Shown here: piece by piece, positions 22,393 through 24,399 of the stretch | Position numbering within the stretch: the stretch's first letter is position 1 | Layout: each line of letters begins with the position of its first letter | Assembly (NCBI GenBank): GCA_003452915.1 | Contig: DMMZ01000070.1 | Coordinates: forward strand, 1 to 24,399 | Length of the DNA stretch: 24,399 bases | From: Clostridiales bacterium | GTDB taxonomy: Bacteria > Bacillota > Clostridia > Oscillospirales > CAG-382 | Reading direction: 5' to 3' | Translations under genes and position numbers: made by a program | The notes under the pieces: model-generated | Database searches by the model: none | Told to the model about the DNA's origin: nothing | The model's input: the letters and a program-made list of their open reading frames with translations, nothing else

Positions 22393-23672
22393 TGATCGCT
22401 TCAGGACTGTTAAAAGAATTCAATGAGAAGAAATACGATAGAATACTTAATTTACTTTATGGGTGCGAAAAAGTTGACGCTCAGAGAGAGCGTTACATAG
22501 GAATTATCGAAAGCTTTTTATCGCTTTACGGTGACCTTGAGGTAAACCTTTTTTCTGTACCGGGCAGAAGTGAGATTTCGGGGAATCACACCGATCACAA
22601 CAACGGTAAGGTACTTGCGGCAGCGGTTGATATCGACATTATTGCTGTTTCAGCAAAATGCAGTGAAAAAATTATTCGCATAAAGAGTGAGGGTTATCGC
22701 GAGGATGTTGTTGAGATAAGCGAGCTTGACCCAAGCAAGGTTCGCAAGGGAACCTCCTCCGCAATCATTGCAGGAATTTGTGAGGCGTTTGATAAAAAGG
22801 GTTATAACTTCGGAGGTTTTGCAGCCTGCACAACGAGTGACGTGCTTACAGGTTCCGGGTTATCTTCATCTGCGGCATTTGAGGTTATGTGCGGAAACAT
22901 TCTGTCGCATTTTTATAATGATAATAAAATTCCTGTAATCGAGCTTGCAAAAGCAGGTAAATACTCCGAGAACATATATTTCGGTAAGCCGTGTGGACTT
23001 ATGGATCAAGCGGCATGTGCTTATGGCGGATTTTTATATATCGATTTTAAAGACAGCGACATGCCGATAGTAGAGAAGTTGAATTTTGACCTTTCAGGCT
23101 GTGGTTATTCGCTTTGTATAGTGAACACAGGTGGCAATCACGCAGATTTGACAGAGGATTATGCTTCGGTTCCAAAAGAAATGAAGACCTGCGCCAATCT
23201 TTTTGGCAAGAATGTACTCCGTGAAGTTGATGAAGAAGATTTTATTTCCCGTATCGGCTATCTTCGCGGATTGGCAGGTGATCGTGCTATTATGCGTGCT
23301 ATGCACTTCTTCTGCGAAAATAGTAGGGTTGAAAATCAACGTGAGGTTTTAAAAAAAGGTAATTTAACTGATTTCTTCAGATATGTTGTTGAATCCGGAA
23401 ATTCATCCTTCAAATTCCTTCAGAATGTATATACAAACAAAAATATTACCGAACAGGGATTGTCACTTGCTCTTGCGGTATCTGAGCGTCTGGGTGTTGT
23501 CTGTCGTGTTCACGGCGGTGGTTATGCCGGAACAATACAGGCATACATACCAACAGAAAAGATAGATGAATACAGAAAGTCGCTTGAGGATATTTTCGGG
23601 AAGGATTCCTGTATGTTTTTAAAAGTACGTCCTTACGGTGCGATTAAATTTGATAAGGATAATATTTACTAG
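22392..23672 (+). CDS. galK: Galactokinase family protein (GHMP kinase)
   Basis: A 426-residue GHMP kinase. The galactokinase signature appears as VPGRSEISGNHTDHNNGKVL (about 57-76), where the usual G-R-x-N/E-x-x-G-x-H-x-D-Y form is varied to NHTDHN. The ATP loop LTGSGLSSSAAFEVM is at about 152-166, CGLMDQAACAYGG at about 203-215, and the third motif RVHGGGYAGTIQAY near 370. It phosphorylates galactose, or a close sugar, at C1; the NHTDHN variant is common in Clostridia. About 35 residues precede the signature region compared with E. coli GalK, which accounts for the extra length. No galT or galE is adjacent, so an unusual sugar substrate is possible. TAATG overlap with the flavin reductase gene. 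Confidence 0.85.
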   Translation: MIASGLLKEFNEKKYDRILNLLYGCEKVDAQRERYIGIIESFLSLYGDLEVNLFSVPGRSEISGNHTDHNNGKVLAAAVDIDIIAVSAKCSEKIIRIKSEGYREDVVEISELDPSKVRKGTSSAIIAGICEAFDKKGYNFGGFAACTTSDVLTGSGLSSSAAFEVMCGNILSHFYNDNKIPVIELAKAGKYSENIYFGKPCGLMDQAACAYGGFLYIDFKDSDMPIVEKLNFDLSGCGYSLCIVNTGGNHADLTEDYASVPKEMKTCANLFGKNVLREVDEEDFISRIGYLRGLAGDRAIMRAMHFFCENSRVENQREVLKKGNLTDFFRYVVESGNSSFKFLQNVYTNKNITEQGLSLALAVSERLGVVCRVHGGGYAGTIQAYIPTEKIDEYRKSLEDIFGKDSCMFLKVRPYGAIKFDKDNIY

Positions 23673-23704
23673 GGATATTAATCGCCGGATAAATGGAGCT
23701 TAAA

Positions 23705-24399
23705 ATGCAAGAGTGTGAAAAAATAAAGGCTTATATGCTCTATTCCTCCTCCAAGGGGAATGTTGCGTATGTAAAATGCGGCAGTGACGAGATTCTTATC
23801 GATGCCGGTGTTTCCGCACGGCGTATTTGTAACACTCTTGAGGATATCGGAACAAGCATAAAAAACATCAAGGCTATTTTCGTCACACACGAGCATAACG
23901 ACCATATCGGCGGTCTGCAAACTATTTCGAAATATTACAAAATCCCTATTTACGCACCCTATCTTTCCGCCAGATATATCGCGGATTGTCAACCCGAAAC
24001 TACCGAACTCTTACATGAAAACGATACAGGAAGCTGCGTTTCGCTTGATTATATGAAAATTAACGCAGTTGGCACTCCGCACGATTCACTTGCTAGTGTT
24101 GGCTTTAAAATTGAACTTGGCGAAAGAACATTTGGCTATGCGACCGATATCGGATATTTAAGCGACGACGTAACAAACATGCTTAACGGCTGTGATTATG
24201 TTGTTATAGAATCAAATCATGACACAGATATGCTGCGTCACGGAGATTATCCGTATTTTTTAAAGCAGCGTATCTTAGGTAAAAAAGGACATCTTTCAAA
24301 CAGCGACTGTGCGGATTTTTTACCCACCCTTGTGGAAAAAGGCGCAAGATCGATTGTTCTTGCCCATTTAAGTGAGAATAATAACCGCCCTCAGATAGC
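23705..24399 (+). CDS. MBL-fold metallohydrolase, WalJ/YycJ type, 3' end missing
   Basis: The first 231 codons are in the window. After a short leader the product reads YMLYSSSKGNVAYVKCGSDE with ILIDAGVSARRI, then the metal motif THEHNDHIGGL (about 69-79), later PHDSLASVGF (about 133), ATDIGYL (about 152), ESNHD (about 175) and LAHLSENNN near the cut. SSSKGN at the start and the ESNHD/LAHLSENNN pair are features of the WalJ (YycJ) subgroup, linked in Bacillus to DNA repair and the WalRK locus. No walRK genes are here. GGAG lies six bases ahead of the ATG; an in-frame ATG four codons earlier overlaps the ribosome site. The gene follows galK after 32 bp and may be co-transcribed. Confidence 0.88.
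   Translation, partial: MQECEKIKAYMLYSSSKGNVAYVKCGSDEILIDAGVSARRICNTLEDIGTSIKNIKAIFVTHEHNDHIGGLQTISKYYKIPIYAPYLSARYIADCQPETTELLHENDTGSCVSLDYMKINAVGTPHDSLASVGFKIELGERTFGYATDIGYLSDDVTNMLNGCDYVVIESNHDTDMLRHGDYPYFLKQRILGKKGHLSNSDCADFLPTLVEKGARSIVLAHLSENNNRPQI

Noticed and set aside
23678..23992. Minus-strand 104-codon frame at the right end
   Set aside because: It is antisense to the WalJ-type gene, which has clear metal-binding motifs.
1..24399. CRISPR array, tRNA or rRNA genes, phage or integrase genes
   Set aside because: No regularly spaced short repeats, no cloverleaf with a T-loop GTTCRANNC, and no recombinase or phage protein was seen. The dispersed 102-bp repeats are too far apart and too palindromic to be CRISPR.

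Overview
The window reads as a low-GC, Gram-positive, spore-forming Clostridia chromosome segment, most like gut or rumen Ruminococcaceae/Oscillospiraceae. The pointers are strong AGGAGG-type ribosome sites, near-consensus TTGACA/TATAAT promoters, many perfect hairpin terminators, two secreted proteins with dockerin modules (cellulosome-type anchoring), an ECF-type vitamin transporter and a small Cys/Gly-rich protein behind a promoter that resembles a mother-cell sporulation promoter. This taxonomic placement is inference from content.

Layout. 1-104 is the 3' end of tsaD, followed by an intergenic stretch with clustered DnaA-box-like GTGGA cores and a terminator. 494-1198 (-) is a DUF6062-like Cys-motif protein, divergent from an 8-oxoguanine glycosylase (1257-2096). 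2177-2812 is a small-gene zone on the minus strand: a 32-aa membrane peptide, a candidate structured RNA with its own terminator, and a 35-aa Cys/Gly-rich peptide. Then come an M24 peptidase (2928-4130), the proB-proA proline pair (4327-6359, -), maf (6450-7034), and two large secreted dockerin proteins (7107-12498): a phosphodiester glycosidase (NAGPA family) and a metallophosphoesterase. 12581-14916 (-) holds a four-helix membrane protein, a small P-loop ATPase and pgi; 15015-16214 (-) is a D,D-carboxypeptidase. 16408-17937 is a tandem pair of zinc-ribbon membrane proteins, 17988-19070 (-) an ADP-ribosylglycohydrolase, 19168-20244 an FkbM methyltransferase. 20544-23672 is a tightly coupled four-gene run (pyridoxamine kinase, ECF S component, flavin reductase family, galactokinase), followed by a WalJ/YycJ-type metallohydrolase cut by the right edge.

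The most striking unexplained signal is a dispersed 101-102 bp palindromic element present in four full copies (393-494, 2071-2172, 20238-20338, 20399-20500) plus one internally deleted remnant (4157-4182). Its ends are inverted repeats, the arms fold back on each other around a TTTGATATATGG-like apex, and three of the four copies sit exactly on the 3' ends of genes, supplying the stop codon or the last residues. It looks like a non-coding MITE that is mobilised in trans and that may act as a transcript 3' end. Other items of interest are the two unannotated small proteins, the structured RNA candidate and the paired dockerin proteins sharing an almost identical, atypical dockerin.

How the parts may work together: the two dockerin proteins are adjacent, each with its own terminator, and could attack a phosphorylated glycan or phosphodiester substrate at the cell surface or in a complex; the pdxK/ECF pair points to vitamin B6 salvage; proBA gives proline synthesis. 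Most other genes are housekeeping.
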